The notes under the pieces were generated by a model. The model ran no database searches. It worked only from the letters and a program-made list of their open reading frames with translations, and had not been told where the DNA came from. Positions 41,090-57,355 of a stretch of DNA of 64,000 bases are shown here, piece after piece (the stretch's first letter is position 1; every line of letters starts with the position of its first letter). Origin of the DNA: Pseudomonas sp. A-1 (GTDB lineage Bacteria; Pseudomonadota; Gammaproteobacteria; Pseudomonadales; Pseudomonadaceae); the NCBI RefSeq assembly GCF_004801855.1, contig NZ_SSTC01000003.1, positions 1 through 64,000 of the forward strand, read 5' to 3'. The translations under genes and the position numbers were made by a program.

Positions 41090-42259
41090 TCAATCGGCCT
41101 GGCGACGCAGGAACGCCGGAATATCCAGGTAATCCAGATCCTCCTGGGTGGCGATCTTCGGCGCGGGCGCGGCACCGCCGGCGGCCGGGCGCGGTTCGCG
41201 CATCACGGTCGGGCGCTCGAGATCGCGGTAATTGACCGACGCGGCCTGGGGCGCAGGAGCGGCGACCGGCGTGTTGTCGACCACCTTGGTCGGCTTCTCC
41301 ATGCGCGCGCCGAGGCCGGTGGCGACCACGGTGACATGCAGCTCGTCGCGCATCTCCGGATCGATCACCGCACCGATCTTCACGGTGGCGTGCTCGGAGG
41401 TGAACTGCTCGATGATGCTGCCCACCTCGGTGTACTCGCCCAGCGACAGGTCGAGGCCGGCGGTGATGTTGACCAGGATGCCGCGGGCGCCCTGCAGGTT
41501 GATGTCCTCCAGCAGCGGGTTGCGGATCGCCGCCTCGGCCGCCTCGCGGGCGCGGTTCGGGCCGCTGGCGTGGCCGGTGCCCATCATCGCCATGCCCATC
41601 TCGCTCATCACGGTGCGCACGTCGGCGAAGTCGACGTTCATCAGGCCCGGGCGCTGCATGATGTCGGAGATGCCGCGCACGGCGCCGGCCAGCACGTCGT
41701 CGGCCTTGGCGAAGGCGGACAGCAGGCTGGCATCCTTGCCGAGGATGGTCAGCAGCTTCTCGTTGGGGATGGTGATCAGCGAGTCGACATGCTCGGACAG
41801 GGCACGGATGCCCTCGTCGGCGATCTGCATGCGGCGACGGCCCTCGAAGGGGAACGGGCGGGTGACCACGGCCACGGTGAGGATGCCCATCTCCTTCGCC
41901 ACTTCGGCGATGATCGGCGCTGCACCGGTGCCGGTGCCGCCGCCCATGCCAGTGGTGATGAACACCATGTTGGCGCCTTCCAGCACCTCGGCGATGCGCT
42001 CGCGGTCTTCCAGCGCAGCCTGGCGGCCGACGTCCGGATTGGTGCCGGCGCCCAGGCCCTTGGTGACGTTCATGCCCAGCTGCAGGATGGTCTTGGCGTC
42101 GACCTTCTTCAGCGCCTGGGCGTCGGTGTTGGCACAGATGAAATCGATGTCGTCGATGTTGCAGCGCAGCATGTGGTTGACCGCATTGCCGCCACCGCCG
42201 CCGACGCCGATGACCTTGATTACCGCGTTCGATTGAACGTTATCGACCATTTCAAACAT
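41090..42259 (-). CDS. ftsZ: Cell division GTPase FtsZ
   Basis: This 389-residue tubulin homologue forms the Z-ring. The GTP-binding tubulin signature is GMGGGTGTGAAP, and the T7 loop synergy region NVDFADVRTVMSE is intact. The C-terminal peptide DYLDIPAFLRRQAD binds FtsA and ZipA. A variable Pro/Ala-rich linker lies between. It follows ftsA by 56 bases. Length matches the P. aeruginosa protein within a few residues. Confidence 0.98.
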   Translation of the reverse strand: MFEMVDNVQSNAVIKVIGVGGGGGNAVNHMLRCNIDDIDFICANTDAQALKKVDAKTILQLGMNVTKGLGAGTNPDVGRQAALEDRERIAEVLEGANMVFITTGMGGGTGTGAAPIIAEVAKEMGILTVAVVTRPFPFEGRRRMQIADEGIRALSEHVDSLITIPNEKLLTILGKDASLLSAFAKADDVLAGAVRGISDIMQRPGLMNVDFADVRTVMSEMGMAMMGTGHASGPNRAREAAEAAIRNPLLEDINLQGARGILVNITAGLDLSLGEYTEVGSIIEQFTSEHATVKIGAVIDPEMRDELHVTVVATGLGARMEKPTKVVDNTPVAAPAPQAASVNYRDLERPTVMREPRPAAGGAAPAPKIATQEDLDYLDIPAFLRRQAD

Positions 42260-42315
42260 TTTCCCTCTCCTTTCCCTTTTCTGCCCAAACAGTTGCCGTC
42301 TCGCGCGGCCGTCTG

Positions 42316-43560
42316 TCAGAAGTTGCCCTGTACCCAGCGCTTGAAGCGCACGAATACCGGCGGTTTGCTCTCTTCACTGCTGCTGCCCGGGCCGACATAG
42401 CTCGGAGTCCCCTGCTTGCGCAGGCCGTACAGCAGCAGCCCGACCCCGGTCGCATAGGCCGGGTTGCGCACGACATCCTCGAGGCCCTTGACGCCTTGCG
42501 GCAGGCCCAGGCGTACCGGCATGTGGAATACCTCTTCGGCCAGCTCGACGGCACCTTCCATCTTGGCGGTGCCGCCGGTGAGGACGATCCCGGCCGGGAG
42601 CAGGTCGGCGTAGCCGCTGCGGCGCAGCTCGCCCTGCACCAGGCAGAACAGTTCCTCGTAGCGCGGCTCGACCACCTCGGCCAGCGCCTGGCGCGACAGC
42701 TCGCGCGGCGGCCGCTCGCCGACGCTGGGAACCTTGATGGTCTGCCCGGCGCCGGCCAGCTTGGCCAGGGCGCAGGCGTAGCGAATCTTGATTTCTTCAG
42801 CATACTGAGTCGGCGTACGCAGGGCCATGGCGATATCGTTGGTCACCTGGTCGCCGGCGATCGGGATGACTGCCGTGTGACGGATCGCACCTTCGGTGAA
42901 GATGGCGATGTCGGTGGTGCCGCCACCGATGTCCACCAGACACACGCCCAGCTCCTTCTCGTCGTCGGTCAGCACCGAGTCGGAGGAAGCCAGCTGTTCG
43001 AGGATGATGTCATCCACCTCGAGGCCGCAGCGGCGCACGCACTTCTCGATGTTCTGCGCCGCGTTGACCGCGCAGGTGACCACGTGCACCTTGGCCTCCA
43101 GACGCACGCCGGACATGCCCAGCGGTTCGCGCACGCCATCCTGATGGTCGATGGCGTAGTCCTGGGCCAGGGTGTGCAGCACCCGCTGGTCGGCGGGAAT
43201 GGCCACCGCCTGGGCGGCATCCAGCACCCGCTCGATGTCGGCCGGGCTCACCTCGCGGTCGCGGATGGCGACTATGCCGTGGGAGTTCAGGCTGCGGATG
43301 TGGCTGCCGGCCACCCCGACGAAGGCCGAGTGGATGCGGCAGCCTGCCATCTGCTGCGCCTCGTCGATGGCGTGCTGGATGGCCTGTACGGTGGACTCGA
43401 TGTTGACCACCACCCCCTTCTTCAGCCCCCGCGACGGATGGGTACCGACGCCGACGATTTCCAGCTGGCCATCGGCCGCCACCTCGCCGACCAGCGCCAC
43501 CACCTTGGAGGTGCCGATATCCAGACCGACGATCATCTTGCCGCTCTGCGCGCTTGCCAT
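42316..43560 (-). CDS. ftsA: Cell division protein FtsA
   Basis: This 414-residue actin-like protein anchors FtsZ to the membrane. The N-terminal GLDIGTSKVVALVGE is the actin-family phosphate loop, followed by the SHIRSLNSHGIVAIRDREV part of the 1C domain and DIGGGTTDIAIF. The C-terminus (PVFVRFKRWVQGNF) is the amphipathic membrane-targeting helix. It lies 20 bases after ftsQ. Confidence 0.97.
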   Translation of the reverse strand: MASAQSGKMIVGLDIGTSKVVALVGEVAADGQLEIVGVGTHPSRGLKKGVVVNIESTVQAIQHAIDEAQQMAGCRIHSAFVGVAGSHIRSLNSHGIVAIRDREVSPADIERVLDAAQAVAIPADQRVLHTLAQDYAIDHQDGVREPLGMSGVRLEAKVHVVTCAVNAAQNIEKCVRRCGLEVDDIILEQLASSDSVLTDDEKELGVCLVDIGGGTTDIAIFTEGAIRHTAVIPIAGDQVTNDIAMALRTPTQYAEEIKIRYACALAKLAGAGQTIKVPSVGERPPRELSRQALAEVVEPRYEELFCLVQGELRRSGYADLLPAGIVLTGGTAKMEGAVELAEEVFHMPVRLGLPQGVKGLEDVVRNPAYATGVGLLLYGLRKQGTPSYVGPGSSSEESKPPVFVRFKRWVQGNF

Positions 43561-43580
43561 GATCCAGTTCTCTCCTCAAG

Positions 43581-44441
43581 TCACTGCAGGGCCCCGGCGC
43601 TGTCGCCGGGGACCGGCGCCGCCGGCATCTCGCGCCACGCCACGGCCAGGCCGTTGGGATAGCGCAGATCGACGCGCGCAATGTTCGCGTTGTGTTCTTT
43701 CAGGGCCTTTTCGTAGACGCTGACGAAACGGCGCATCTTTTCCACCACATGGTCGCGGCCGAGCAGCAGCTCCAGCCCCTGTCCGGTGGTGAGGTACCAG
43801 CTGCCGCGCTCGCGCAGCTCCAGGCGCGTCACGGTGAAGTCCAGCGGCCGCAGCAGCTGGCTGAGCAACTGGTACTGGCGCATGATCTGCTGCTGCGCAC
43901 GCTGCGGCCCCCACAGCTTGGGCAGGTGCTCGTAGCCGGCCAGCTCGCCCGGGGCGAAGGCCTGCCCCTGGTGGTTGAGCAGCGCCTCGTCGCCCCAGCG
44001 GGCCACCGGCAGTTGCTCCTCCAGGCGGATCAGCACCTGATCGGGCCACACCCGGCGCACCTCGGCCTCGGCGATCCACGGCATCTGCTCCAGCGCGCTG
44101 CGCATCGCCTCCAGGTCGACGCTGAAGAAGCGGGCGTCGGCGAAGGGCTCCACCTGCTTGGCCACCGCCACCCGGCTGACGTAGTGCAGGTCGCCCTGCA
44201 CGCTGATCCGGGCGATCGGCTGGTCGGCGTAGGGCAGCAGGCGCTGGCCGAGGTCGTGGGCTCCCACGCCCAGAGCGAGCAGCAGCAGCGGCCATGCCAG
44301 CCGCTTGAGGCCGCTCAGCGACGGGCGCGGCAGGCGCTTGCGCAGGGGTTCGCGCACCACCAGACGGCTGGCCCCGCGGGGGACCGGCTTGCGCAGCGGG
44401 CCCGCCGGGCCCGGACGCTGGTGACGCAGCAGCGCGATCAT
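43581..44441 (-). CDS. ftsQ: Cell division protein FtsQ
   Basis: This 286-residue bitopic inner-membrane protein has a basic cytoplasmic N-terminus, one transmembrane helix (about 47-65) and a periplasmic POTRA domain ([21 protein letters not shown]). The following FtsQ domain has [23 protein letters not shown]. It links FtsB/FtsL to the rest of the divisome. ATG 44441 is four bases after the ddl stop. Confidence 0.95.
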   Translation of the reverse strand: MIALLRHQRPGPAGPLRKPVPRGASRLVVREPLRKRLPRPSLSGLKRLAWPLLLLALGVGAHDLGQRLLPYADQPIARISVQGDLHYVSRVAVAKQVEPFADARFFSVDLEAMRSALEQMPWIAEAEVRRVWPDQVLIRLEEQLPVARWGDEALLNHQGQAFAPGELAGYEHLPKLWGPQRAQQQIMRQYQLLSQLLRPLDFTVTRLELRERGSWYLTTGQGLELLLGRDHVVEKMRRFVSVYEKALKEHNANIARVDLRYPNGLAVAWREMPAAPVPGDSAGALQ

Positions 44442-44445
44442 GGGA

Positions 44446-46827
<2,382 letters not shown>

Positions 46828-46835
<8 letters not shown>

Positions 46836-47898
46836 GGGCCACCTCCAGGCAGATATCGACCACCTCGCGGGTGGCTTCGGGCTTGGCCAGGCGGCGGGCA
46901 GTAGCGCCCATGGCTTCGAGTTTTTCGCTGTGCATCAGGACCTCGGTCAGCTGCGCGGCCAGCGCGGCCGCGTCAGTGGCATGTTGCGGCAAGAGCACGG
47001 CGGCACCGGCCCTGGCCAGATATTCGGCATTGCGCGTCTGGTGATCGTCGATGGCGTGCGGCAGCGGAATGAGCAGCGACGGCAGGCCGGCGGCGGCCAG
47101 CTCGCAGACGGTCAGCGCGCCGGCACGGCAGATCACCAGGTCGGCCCAGGCATAGGCCGCGGCCATGTCGCGGATGAACGGCAGCACCTCGGCGTCGACG
47201 CCGGCCTCGGCGTAGCGCGCACGGGTCACCTCGGCGTGCTGCCGGCCAGCCTGGTGGCGCACCTGCGGGCGCAGCTCGGCCTTCACCTGTGCCAGCGCCG
47301 CCGGCAGCAGCTTGTTGAGCGGCTCGGCGCCCAGGCTGCCGCCCAGCACCAGCAGGCGCACCGGGCGCGCGGCCGGGCTCTGCCGGGAGGCGGCGAGGAA
47401 CAGCTCCGGGCGCACCGGATTGCCGGTGGTGCGGCGCTTGGCGCTGGCGGCGAAGGTATCCGGGAAGGCCTCGCAGACCCGCGCCGCGAAGGGCACCAGG
47501 GCCCGATTGGCGGTGCCGGCCACGGCGTTCTGCTCGTGGATCACCAGCGGCACGCCGGCCAGGCGCGCGGCCCAGCCACCGGGGCCGGTGACGAAGCCGC
47601 CCATGCCCAGCACGCAGACCGGGCGCAGCTCGCGCAGCACGCGGCGCGCCTGCCACAGCGCCCTGGCCAGCAGCAGCGGCGCCTTGAGCAGCGACAGCAG
47701 GCCCTTGCCACGCAGGCCGCTCATCTCGATGCGGTGCAGCGGCAGGCCGGCCTGCGGCACCAGTTCGTTCTCGATGCCACGCGGGGTGCCCAGCCAGTGC
47801 ACGTTGTAGCCACGCGCCTGGAACTCGCGGGCGCAGGCCAGCGCCGGGAACACGTGCCCGCCGGTGCCGCCGGCCATGATCAGCACGTTAGCGGGCAT
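46828..47898 (-). CDS. murG: UDP-GlcNAc transferase MurG
   Basis: This 356-residue peripheral membrane glycosyltransferase converts lipid I to lipid [21 protein letters not shown] is the N-terminal glycine-rich loop, and [18 protein letters not shown] and [26 protein letters not shown] bind the donor. I start it at ATG 47896-47898 ([11 protein letters not shown]) because this matches family starts; the frame is open further up. The start lies within the 3' end of ftsW. Confidence 0.96.
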
Positions 47899-49102
47899 GG
47901 CGCGGTTCCTCCTCGGCAAAATCCTCTTCGGTAAACTCCATCTCTGCATTTCCCAGCAGGTTGCGCCGCTCCCAGTCGATGCGCAGCAGCAGGGCCAGGC
48001 TGACGCAGCAGACCACCAGCGAACTGCCCCCGTAGCTGAGGAACGGCAGGGTCAGGCCCTTGGTCGGCAGCAGGCCGACGTTCACGCCGATGTTGATCAG
48101 GAACTGGCCGATCCACTGGATGGCCACTCCGTAGGCCACGTAGGCCGAGAAATACTGCTGGTCCTTTTCCGCCTGCAGGCCGATGTGCAGCGCACGCAGG
48201 GTGACCAGCACGAACAGCGCCACGGTGGCCAGTGCGCCGATCATGCCCAGCTCCTCGGCGAGCACGGCGAACACGAAGTCGGTGTGCGCCTCCGGCAGGT
48301 AGAACTGCTTCTGCACGCTGTTGCCCAGACCGACGCCCAGCCACTCGCCGCGGCCGAAGGCGATCAGCGCCTGGCTGAGCTGGTAGCCGGCGCCGAACTG
48401 ATCGGCCCAGGGGTCGATGAAGTTGGTCAGGCGCTTGAGACGGTAGGCCTGGCTGGTCATCACCACCACGCCGAGCGCCAGCACACCGATCACCATCGGC
48501 AGGAAGCGCAGCAGGCTGACGCCGCCGAGGAACAGCATGGTGATGCCGGAGCCGACCAGCACCACGGTGGCGCCGAAGTCCGGCTCGGAGAGCAGCAGGC
48601 CGGCCATCAGGCCGAGCACGATCAAGGGCATGAGCAGCCCCTTCCAGCTGTTGTGCACGTCGGCCTGGCGGCGCACCAGGTAGCCGCCCAGGTAGATCAC
48701 GGTGAACAGCTTGGCCAGCTCCGAAGGCTGGATGTTGATGCCGCCGAAGCCGATCCAGCGCCGCGCGCCGTTGACCTCGCGGCCGATGCCCGGCACCAGC
48801 ACCAGCACCAGCAGGATGAAGGCGGCGATCAGCAGCTTGCCGCCGTTCTTCTGCCAGGTCGCCACCGGCACCAGCAGGACCACGCCGGCGGCCGCGCAGC
48901 CGACGGCGAGGAACAGCAGCTGGCGGACCATGAAGTACAGCGAGTTGCCCGACAAGGCACCGGCCACCTCGGAGGACGCCGAGGAGACCATCACGAAGCC
49001 GAGGCCGAGCAGCGCCAGGCAACCCGCCAGCAGCGGGAAGTCCATGTCGACGCCGCGCCGACTGCGCAGCGGCGACGGGCTCAGGCGCAGCAGCGCGCGC
49101 AT
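47888..49102 (-). CDS. ftsW: Lipid II polymerase FtsW (SEDS)
   Basis: This 404-residue SEDS protein has about ten transmembrane helices and polymerises peptidoglycan at the septum with FtsI. Conserved stretches are RRWIGFGGINIQPSELAKL, SEPDFGATVVL (putative catalytic Asp in PDFG) and LPTKGLTLPFLSYGGSSL. It overlaps murD by one base (TGATG) and murG by 11. Confidence 0.96.
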   Translation of the reverse strand: MRALLRLSPSPLRSRRGVDMDFPLLAGCLALLGLGFVMVSSASSEVAGALSGNSLYFMVRQLLFLAVGCAAAGVVLLVPVATWQKNGGKLLIAAFILLVLVLVPGIGREVNGARRWIGFGGINIQPSELAKLFTVIYLGGYLVRRQADVHNSWKGLLMPLIVLGLMAGLLLSEPDFGATVVLVGSGITMLFLGGVSLLRFLPMVIGVLALGVVVMTSQAYRLKRLTNFIDPWADQFGAGYQLSQALIAFGRGEWLGVGLGNSVQKQFYLPEAHTDFVFAVLAEELGMIGALATVALFVLVTLRALHIGLQAEKDQQYFSAYVAYGVAIQWIGQFLINIGVNVGLLPTKGLTLPFLSYGGSSLVVCCVSLALLLRIDWERRNLLGNAEMEFTEEDFAEEEPRHAR

Positions 49103-50463
49103 CAGGGCAGCTCCCTCGCGGCCGCGGCGAACAGACGGCCGCGCTCCTCGAAGTTCCTGAACATGTCCAGGCTGGCGCAGGCCGGCGACAGCAGCACGGC
49201 GTCGCCCGCCTCGGCCAGTTCGGCGCAGCGCTGCACCGCCTCGTCGAGACTGGCGACACGCACCAGCGGCACCACCGGCTGCTCGTCGCTGCCGGTCAGC
49301 GCGCCAGCGATCAGTTCGGCATCGCGGCCGAGCAGCACCACCGCCCGGCAGTAGCGCGCCACGCTGGCACGCAGCGGGTTGAAGTCGGCGCCCTTGCCGT
49401 CGCCGCCGGCGATCAGCAGCAGCTTGCCGTCGATCTCGGCGCCCAGGCCATCGATGGCCGCCAGCGCGGCACCGACGTTGGTCGCCTTGGAATCGTCGTA
49501 GAAGGTCACCCCGTCACGCTCGCGCACCCACTGGCAGCGGTGCGCCAGGCCGGTGAAGCGGCGCAGGGTGTCGAGCATCGGCGCCAGCGGCAGGCCGACG
49601 GCATGGCCGAGGGCCAGCGCGGCCAGGGCGTTGGCCTGGTTGTGCGCGCCGCGGATCTTCAGCTCGCGCACCGGCATCAGCTTGCTGAACTGGAAGGCGA
49701 GGTACTTCTCGCCGTTCTCCTCGAGGATGCCGAACGACTTGAAGTCCGGCTTGCCGAGGCCGAAGCTCCAGCACGGCACCTGGTCGGCGATCAGCGGCCG
49801 CGACAGCGGGTCCTGGCGGTTGACCACTACCTGGCGGGCGCCACGGAAGATGCGGTGCTTGGCCAGGTGATAGCTTTCCATGCCGCTGTAGCGGTCCATG
49901 TGGTCGTCGCTGACATTCAGGCAGGTGGCCACCTCGGCGCTCAGCCGCTCGGTGCTCTCCAGCTGGAAGCTGGACAGCTCCAGCACGTACAGCTCGATGT
50001 CGTCAGCCAGCAGATCCAGCGCCGGGGTGCCGAGGTTGCCGCCCACCGCCACCTTCTTGCCGGCGGCCTGCGCCATCTCACCGACCAGGGTGGTCACGGT
50101 GCTCTTGGCGTTGGAACCGGTGATGGCGACGATCGGCGCCCGGGCGTGGCGCACGAACAGGTCGATGTCGCCGGACAGCCTGACTCCGCGCGCCCGGGCC
50201 TCCTGCAGCGCGGCGGTGGCCAGCGGCAGGCCGGGGCTGACGTACAGCTCGCTGGCGCGGCAGAGGAAGTCGACGTCCAGCGCGCCGCAGCGTACCTCGA
50301 CCTGCGGGTACTCGGCCTCGAGGGTGGCCAGTTCCGGCGGATTGGTACGGGTGTCGACCACAGCGAAGGGCACGCCCTGGCGGGCGAGGAAGCGCACCAG
50401 CGACATGCCGCTCTTGCCGAGGCCGACAACGATGCGGAACTGGTCGGAAGCGATCAGCGTCAT
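49102..50463 (-). CDS. murD: UDP-MurNAc-L-Ala--D-Glu ligase
   Basis: This 453-residue ATP ligase adds D-glutamate. The N-terminal RIVVGLGKSGMSLVRFL is the UDP-sugar site, and the P-loop reads ITGSNAKSTV, the GSNAKST variant common to MurD. HRCQWVRERDGVTFYDDSKATN and LIAGGDGKGADF are signatures. The start ATG 50463 is five bases after the mraY stop. The frame is open further upstream through mraY but that is not coding in this frame. Confidence 0.96.
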   Translation of the reverse strand: MTLIASDQFRIVVGLGKSGMSLVRFLARQGVPFAVVDTRTNPPELATLEAEYPQVEVRCGALDVDFLCRASELYVSPGLPLATAALQEARARGVRLSGDIDLFVRHARAPIVAITGSNAKSTVTTLVGEMAQAAGKKVAVGGNLGTPALDLLADDIELYVLELSSFQLESTERLSAEVATCLNVSDDHMDRYSGMESYHLAKHRIFRGARQVVVNRQDPLSRPLIADQVPCWSFGLGKPDFKSFGILEENGEKYLAFQFSKLMPVRELKIRGAHNQANALAALALGHAVGLPLAPMLDTLRRFTGLAHRCQWVRERDGVTFYDDSKATNVGAALAAIDGLGAEIDGKLLLIAGGDGKGADFNPLRASVARYCRAVVLLGRDAELIAGALTGSDEQPVVPLVRVASLDEAVQRCAELAEAGDAVLLSPACASLDMFRNFEERGRLFAAAARELP

Positions 50464-50468
50464 CTCTC

Positions 50469-51551
50469 TTACCTCAGCTTCAGGGTGGACAGGCCGACCA
50501 GCACCAGCACCACGGTGATGATCCAGAAGCGCACGATGACCCGCGGCTCCGGCCAGCCCTTGAGCTCGAAGTGGTGGTGGATCGGTGCCATGCGGAACAC
50601 GCGGCGTCCGGTGAGCTTGAACGAGGCGACCTGGATCACCACCGACAGGGTCTCCATGACGAACACCCCGCCCATGATGAACAGCACCACTTCCTGGCGG
50701 ACGATCACTGCGATGGTCCCCAGTGCGGCACCGAGCGCCAGGGCACCGACGTCGCCCATGAACACCTGCGCCGGGTAGGTGTTGAACCACAGGAAGCCGA
50801 GGCCGGCGCCGATCAGCGCGCCGCAGAACACGATCAGCTCGCCGGAGCCGGCGACGTAGGGAATCAGCAGGTATTCGGCGAACTTGGCGTTGCCCGACAG
50901 GTAGCAGAAGATGCCCAGCGCGCCGCCGACCAGCACGGTGGGCAGGATCGCCAGACCGTCGAGGCCGTCGGTCAGGTTGACCGCATTGCTCGAGCCGACG
51001 ATGACGAAATAGGTCAGCACGACGAAGAAGATCCCCAGCGGGATCTCGATGTTCTTCAGCAGCGGCAGGAACAGGGTGGTCTCCACCGGGGTGGCGGCGG
51101 TCATATAGAGGAACACCGCCGCGGCGAGGCCGAACACCGACTGCCAGAAGTACTTCCAGCGGCTCGGCAGACCACGCGAGTTCTTCTCGATCACCTTGCG
51201 GTAATCGTCGACCCAGCCGATGGCGCCGAACAGCAGGGTGACGCCGAGCACCACCCACACGTAGCGATTGGACAGGTCGGCCCACAGCAGGGTGCTGATG
51301 GCGATGGCGGAGAGGATCAGCGCACCGCCCATGGTCGGCGTGCCCTTCTTCGACAGGTGCGACTGCGGGCCGTCGTCGCGCACCGCCTGGCCGATCTGGC
51401 GGGTGCGCAGGGTCTTGATCATCCACGGCCCCAGCCACAGTGCCAGGGCCAGGGCGGTGAGCACGCCGAGGATTCCGCGCAGGGTCAGGTACTGAAAGAC
51501 CGCGAAGCCCTTGTGGAACTGTTGCAGAAACTCGGCCAACAGCAGCAGCAT
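50469..51551 (-). CDS. mraY: Phospho-MurNAc-pentapeptide transferase
   Basis: This 360-residue enzyme, with ten predicted transmembrane helices, makes lipid I from UDP-MurNAc-pentapeptide and undecaprenyl phosphate. Key Asp residues lie in [20 protein letters not shown] and [13 protein letters not shown], and the loop [15 protein letters not shown] and [13 protein letters not shown] carry the HHH motif. Its ATG is directly adjacent to the murF stop (no gap). Confidence 0.97.
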   Translation of the reverse strand: MLLLLAEFLQQFHKGFAVFQYLTLRGILGVLTALALALWLGPWMIKTLRTRQIGQAVRDDGPQSHLSKKGTPTMGGALILSAIAISTLLWADLSNRYVWVVLGVTLLFGAIGWVDDYRKVIEKNSRGLPSRWKYFWQSVFGLAAAVFLYMTAATPVETTLFLPLLKNIEIPLGIFFVVLTYFVIVGSSNAVNLTDGLDGLAILPTVLVGGALGIFCYLSGNAKFAEYLLIPYVAGSGELIVFCGALIGAGLGFLWFNTYPAQVFMGDVGALALGAALGTIAVIVRQEVVLFIMGGVFVMETLSVVIQVASFKLTGRRVFRMAPIHHHFELKGWPEPRVIVRFWIITVVLVLVGLSTLKLR

Positions 51552-52928
51552 TTAGTGTTCTCCAGCACAGGCACAGAACGCAGCCACGACGTTTTCCATC
51601 GCCGCGCTGCGCGAGCCTTTGATCAACAGGGTGGTTTCCGGAGACTGTTCGGCAGCGAGGACGGCGATCAGTTCAGCCTGACTGGCAAAATGCCGCGCAC
51701 CCTCGCCGAAGGCAGCGACGGCATGGCTCATCAGCGGGCCCACGGCGTACAGCGCGTCGACCTTGCCACGGGCATAGGCGCCCACCTCGCGGTGGCCGGC
51801 CTCGGCCCAGGCGCCCAACTCGCCCATGTCGCCCAGCACCAGGACGGTGCGTCCGGAAAAGCCCGCCAGTATATCAATCGCCGCCTTGATTGCGGCGGGA
51901 TTGGCGTTGTAGCTGTCGTCGATGACCCGCATTCCAGACGGAGCGAGCTGCGCGCAGGCACGCCCCTTGACTGGCTGCAGGGCCTCCAGCCCGGCGCGGA
52001 TCGCCGCGCCCCCGACACCCAGGGCGTGGGCGGCGGCGGCGGCGGCCAGGGCATTGGCCACGTTGTGCTCGCCGAGCAGGTTGAGCTGGATGCGCACCTC
52101 GCCGGCCGGGCCGACCAGGGTGAAGGCCGGGCAGCCGCGGGCGTCGCGGGCCAGTTCGCGGGCGCTGAAGTCGGCGACGGCGTGCATGGCGAAGCTCAGC
52201 ACCTGGCGCCCGGCGGCGCGCCTGGACCACACCTCGAAGGCCGGATCGTCGCGGTTGAGCACGGCCACGCCGTCGGCGTCCAGGCCCTCGAGGATCTCGC
52301 CCTTGGCCTCGACGATCTTCTCCGGGCCGCCGAACTCGCCGACGTGGGCGCTGCCGGCGTTGGTGATGATCGCCACCTGCGGCCTGCTCAGGCCGACCGT
52401 GTAGGCGATCTCGCCGACATGGTTGGCGCCCAGTTCGATCACCGCGCTGCGGTGCTGCGGCGCCAGCTCGAGCAGGGTCAGCGGCACGCCGAGGTCGTTG
52501 TTGAGGTTGCCGCGGGTGGCCAGCACCGCGGCGGCGTCGCCGCCGTGGTCGGCACGCAGGATGCTGGCGAGCATCTCCTTGACCGTGGTCTTGCCGCTGG
52601 AGCCGGTGACCGCCGCGACCCGGCCGCGGAAGGCGGCGCGGTTCAGCGCGCCGAGCTGACCGAGAGCCAGGCGGGTGTCGGCCACCACCAGCTGCGGCAG
52701 CTCGACTTCCTCCTGCTCGCGCTCGACCAGCGCGGCGGCGGCGCTCTTGGCGGCGACCTGCTCGAGGTAGTCGTGGCCGTCGAAGCGCGCGCCGGACAGG
52801 GCGACGAACAGCTGGCCCGGCTCGATCCGGCGGCTGTCGATGCTCACCCCGTTGAAGAAGGCATCCGGCCCGGCCAGGCGGCCCCTGAGGACACCCAGCA
52901 CCGTGCTCAGCATCCAGGCTTCAAGCAT
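51552..52928 (-). CDS. murF: D-Ala-D-Ala adding enzyme MurF
   Basis: This 458-residue ATP ligase adds D-Ala-D-Ala to the tripeptide. The P-loop is TGSSGKTTVKEML, followed by NLNNDLGVPLTLL and GANHVGEIAYTVGL. VIDDSYNANPAAIKAAIDIL and VLGDMGELG are family signatures. It overlaps murE by eight bases and abuts mraY. Confidence 0.96.
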   Translation of the reverse strand: MLEAWMLSTVLGVLRGRLAGPDAFFNGVSIDSRRIEPGQLFVALSGARFDGHDYLEQVAAKSAAAALVEREQEEVELPQLVVADTRLALGQLGALNRAAFRGRVAAVTGSSGKTTVKEMLASILRADHGGDAAAVLATRGNLNNDLGVPLTLLELAPQHRSAVIELGANHVGEIAYTVGLSRPQVAIITNAGSAHVGEFGGPEKIVEAKGEILEGLDADGVAVLNRDDPAFEVWSRRAAGRQVLSFAMHAVADFSARELARDARGCPAFTLVGPAGEVRIQLNLLGEHNVANALAAAAAAHALGVGGAAIRAGLEALQPVKGRACAQLAPSGMRVIDDSYNANPAAIKAAIDILAGFSGRTVLVLGDMGELGAWAEAGHREVGAYARGKVDALYAVGPLMSHAVAAFGEGARHFASQAELIAVLAAEQSPETTLLIKGSRSAAMENVVAAFCACAGEH

Positions 52929-54386
52929 CCTGCACCTCGCGTTCGGCCAGCGCGGCGGCGGCCTGTTCGATATCGGAGAAGGAATGGCGCACCCCGGCGA
53001 TTTCCTGGTAGTCCTCGTGGCCCTTGCCGGCCAGCAGGATCACGTCGTCCGGCGCCGCGCCGGCGATCAGCCGGCGGATCGCCTCGCCGCGCCCGGCGAC
53101 GAAGGTCACCCGCTCCGGCTCGCGGAAGCCGGCGCGGATGTCGGCGACGATCCGCTGCGGATCCTCGCTGCGCGGATTGTCGTCGGTGACCCAGACGCCG
53201 TCGGCCAGCCCCTCGACGGCCGCAGCCATCAGCGGGCGCTTGCCGCGGTCGCGGTCGCCGCCGCAGCCGAACAGGCACAGCAGGCGGCCACGGGTGTGCG
53301 GGCGCAAGGCCTCGAGGACCTTCTCCAGGGCATCCGGAGTGTGCGCATAGTCGACCACCACCAGCGGCCCGGCGCCGCCGCCGAGGCGCTGCATGCGTCC
53401 GACCGGGCCCTTGAGCTGCGGCAGCACGCGCAGGATCTCGTCCAGCGGGTGATTCAGCCCCATCAGCGCACCGACCACCGCCAGCAGGTTGCTCAGGTTG
53501 AAGCGGCCGAGCAGCGGGCTGACCAGCAGGCCGTCGCCCTGGGCGGTGATCAGCCGGGCGCGCACGCCCGCCTCGCCGAACTCGGCCTCGGTGCAGTAGA
53601 GGGTGGCGGCGGGATCGATCTGGCTGTAACTGATCAGCCGCGACGGTGCCGGGCGAGCGGCCAGCTCGCGACCGAACAGGTCGTCGAGGTTGATCACCCG
53701 GGTGCACAGGCCCGGCCAGGCGAACAGCCGCGCCTTGGCCTCGCCGTAGGCAGCCATGTCGCCATGGTAGTCAAGGTGGTCGCGCGACAGGTTGGTGAAC
53801 ACCGCCACGTCGAAGTCCAGCGCCTCGACCCGGCCCTGGTCGAGGCCGTGGGAGGACACCTCCATGGCCACCGCCCGGGCGCCGGCCTGCTTGAGGCGCG
53901 CCAGCTCGGCCTGCACGGCAAGCGGATCGGGAGTAGTATGGCGGCCGCACTGCAGGTCGTCGTGGAAGCCGACGCCGAGGGTGCCGATCAGGCCGCAGCG
54001 CTGGCCGAGCAGGTCGAGGGCCTGGGCCAGCAGCTGGCTGACGCTGGTCTTGCCGTTGGTACCGGTGACGCCGATCAGGTCGAGGCTGCGGCTGGGATCG
54101 CCGTAGAAACGCCCGGCGATGGCCGACAGCTGGCCGGCCAGGCCCTTCACCGGGATCAGCACGGTCGCCGCGGAGTCGGGTATGTCGAGCGCGCCCTCGG
54201 CCTCGTAGGCCACCGCAGCGGCACCGCGGGCGATGGCGTCGGCGACATAGGCCCGGCCATCGCTGTGATGGCCGGGGATGGCGAGAAACAGGTCGCCCGG
54301 GCGCAGCGCCCGACTGTCCAGGCTCAGTTCGCGGATCAGCGCGTCGCGACGCGCCTGGGGAAACATCTTCAGCAGACTCATCGGCA

Positions 54387-54387
<1 letters not shown>
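52921..54387 (-). CDS. murE: UDP-MurNAc-tripeptide synthetase (meso-DAP adding)
   Basis: This 488-residue ATP ligase adds meso-diaminopimelate. The P-loop is GVTGTNGKTSVSQLL, and the DDNPRSEDPQ motif near the C-terminus marks meso-DAP specificity. The start ATG 54387 (MPMSLLKMF) overlaps the ftsI stop by one base and has GGAGG nine bases upstream. A later ATG (54381) is less well placed. Confidence 0.96.
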
Positions 54388-57354
<2,967 letters not shown>

Positions 57355-57355
57355 A

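Noticed and set aside
50571-53189. 872-codon open frame on the plus strand across mraY/murF
   Set aside because: It is antisense to mraY and murF, whose motifs are clear. Long antisense frames are expected in GC-rich DNA with strong third-position bias.
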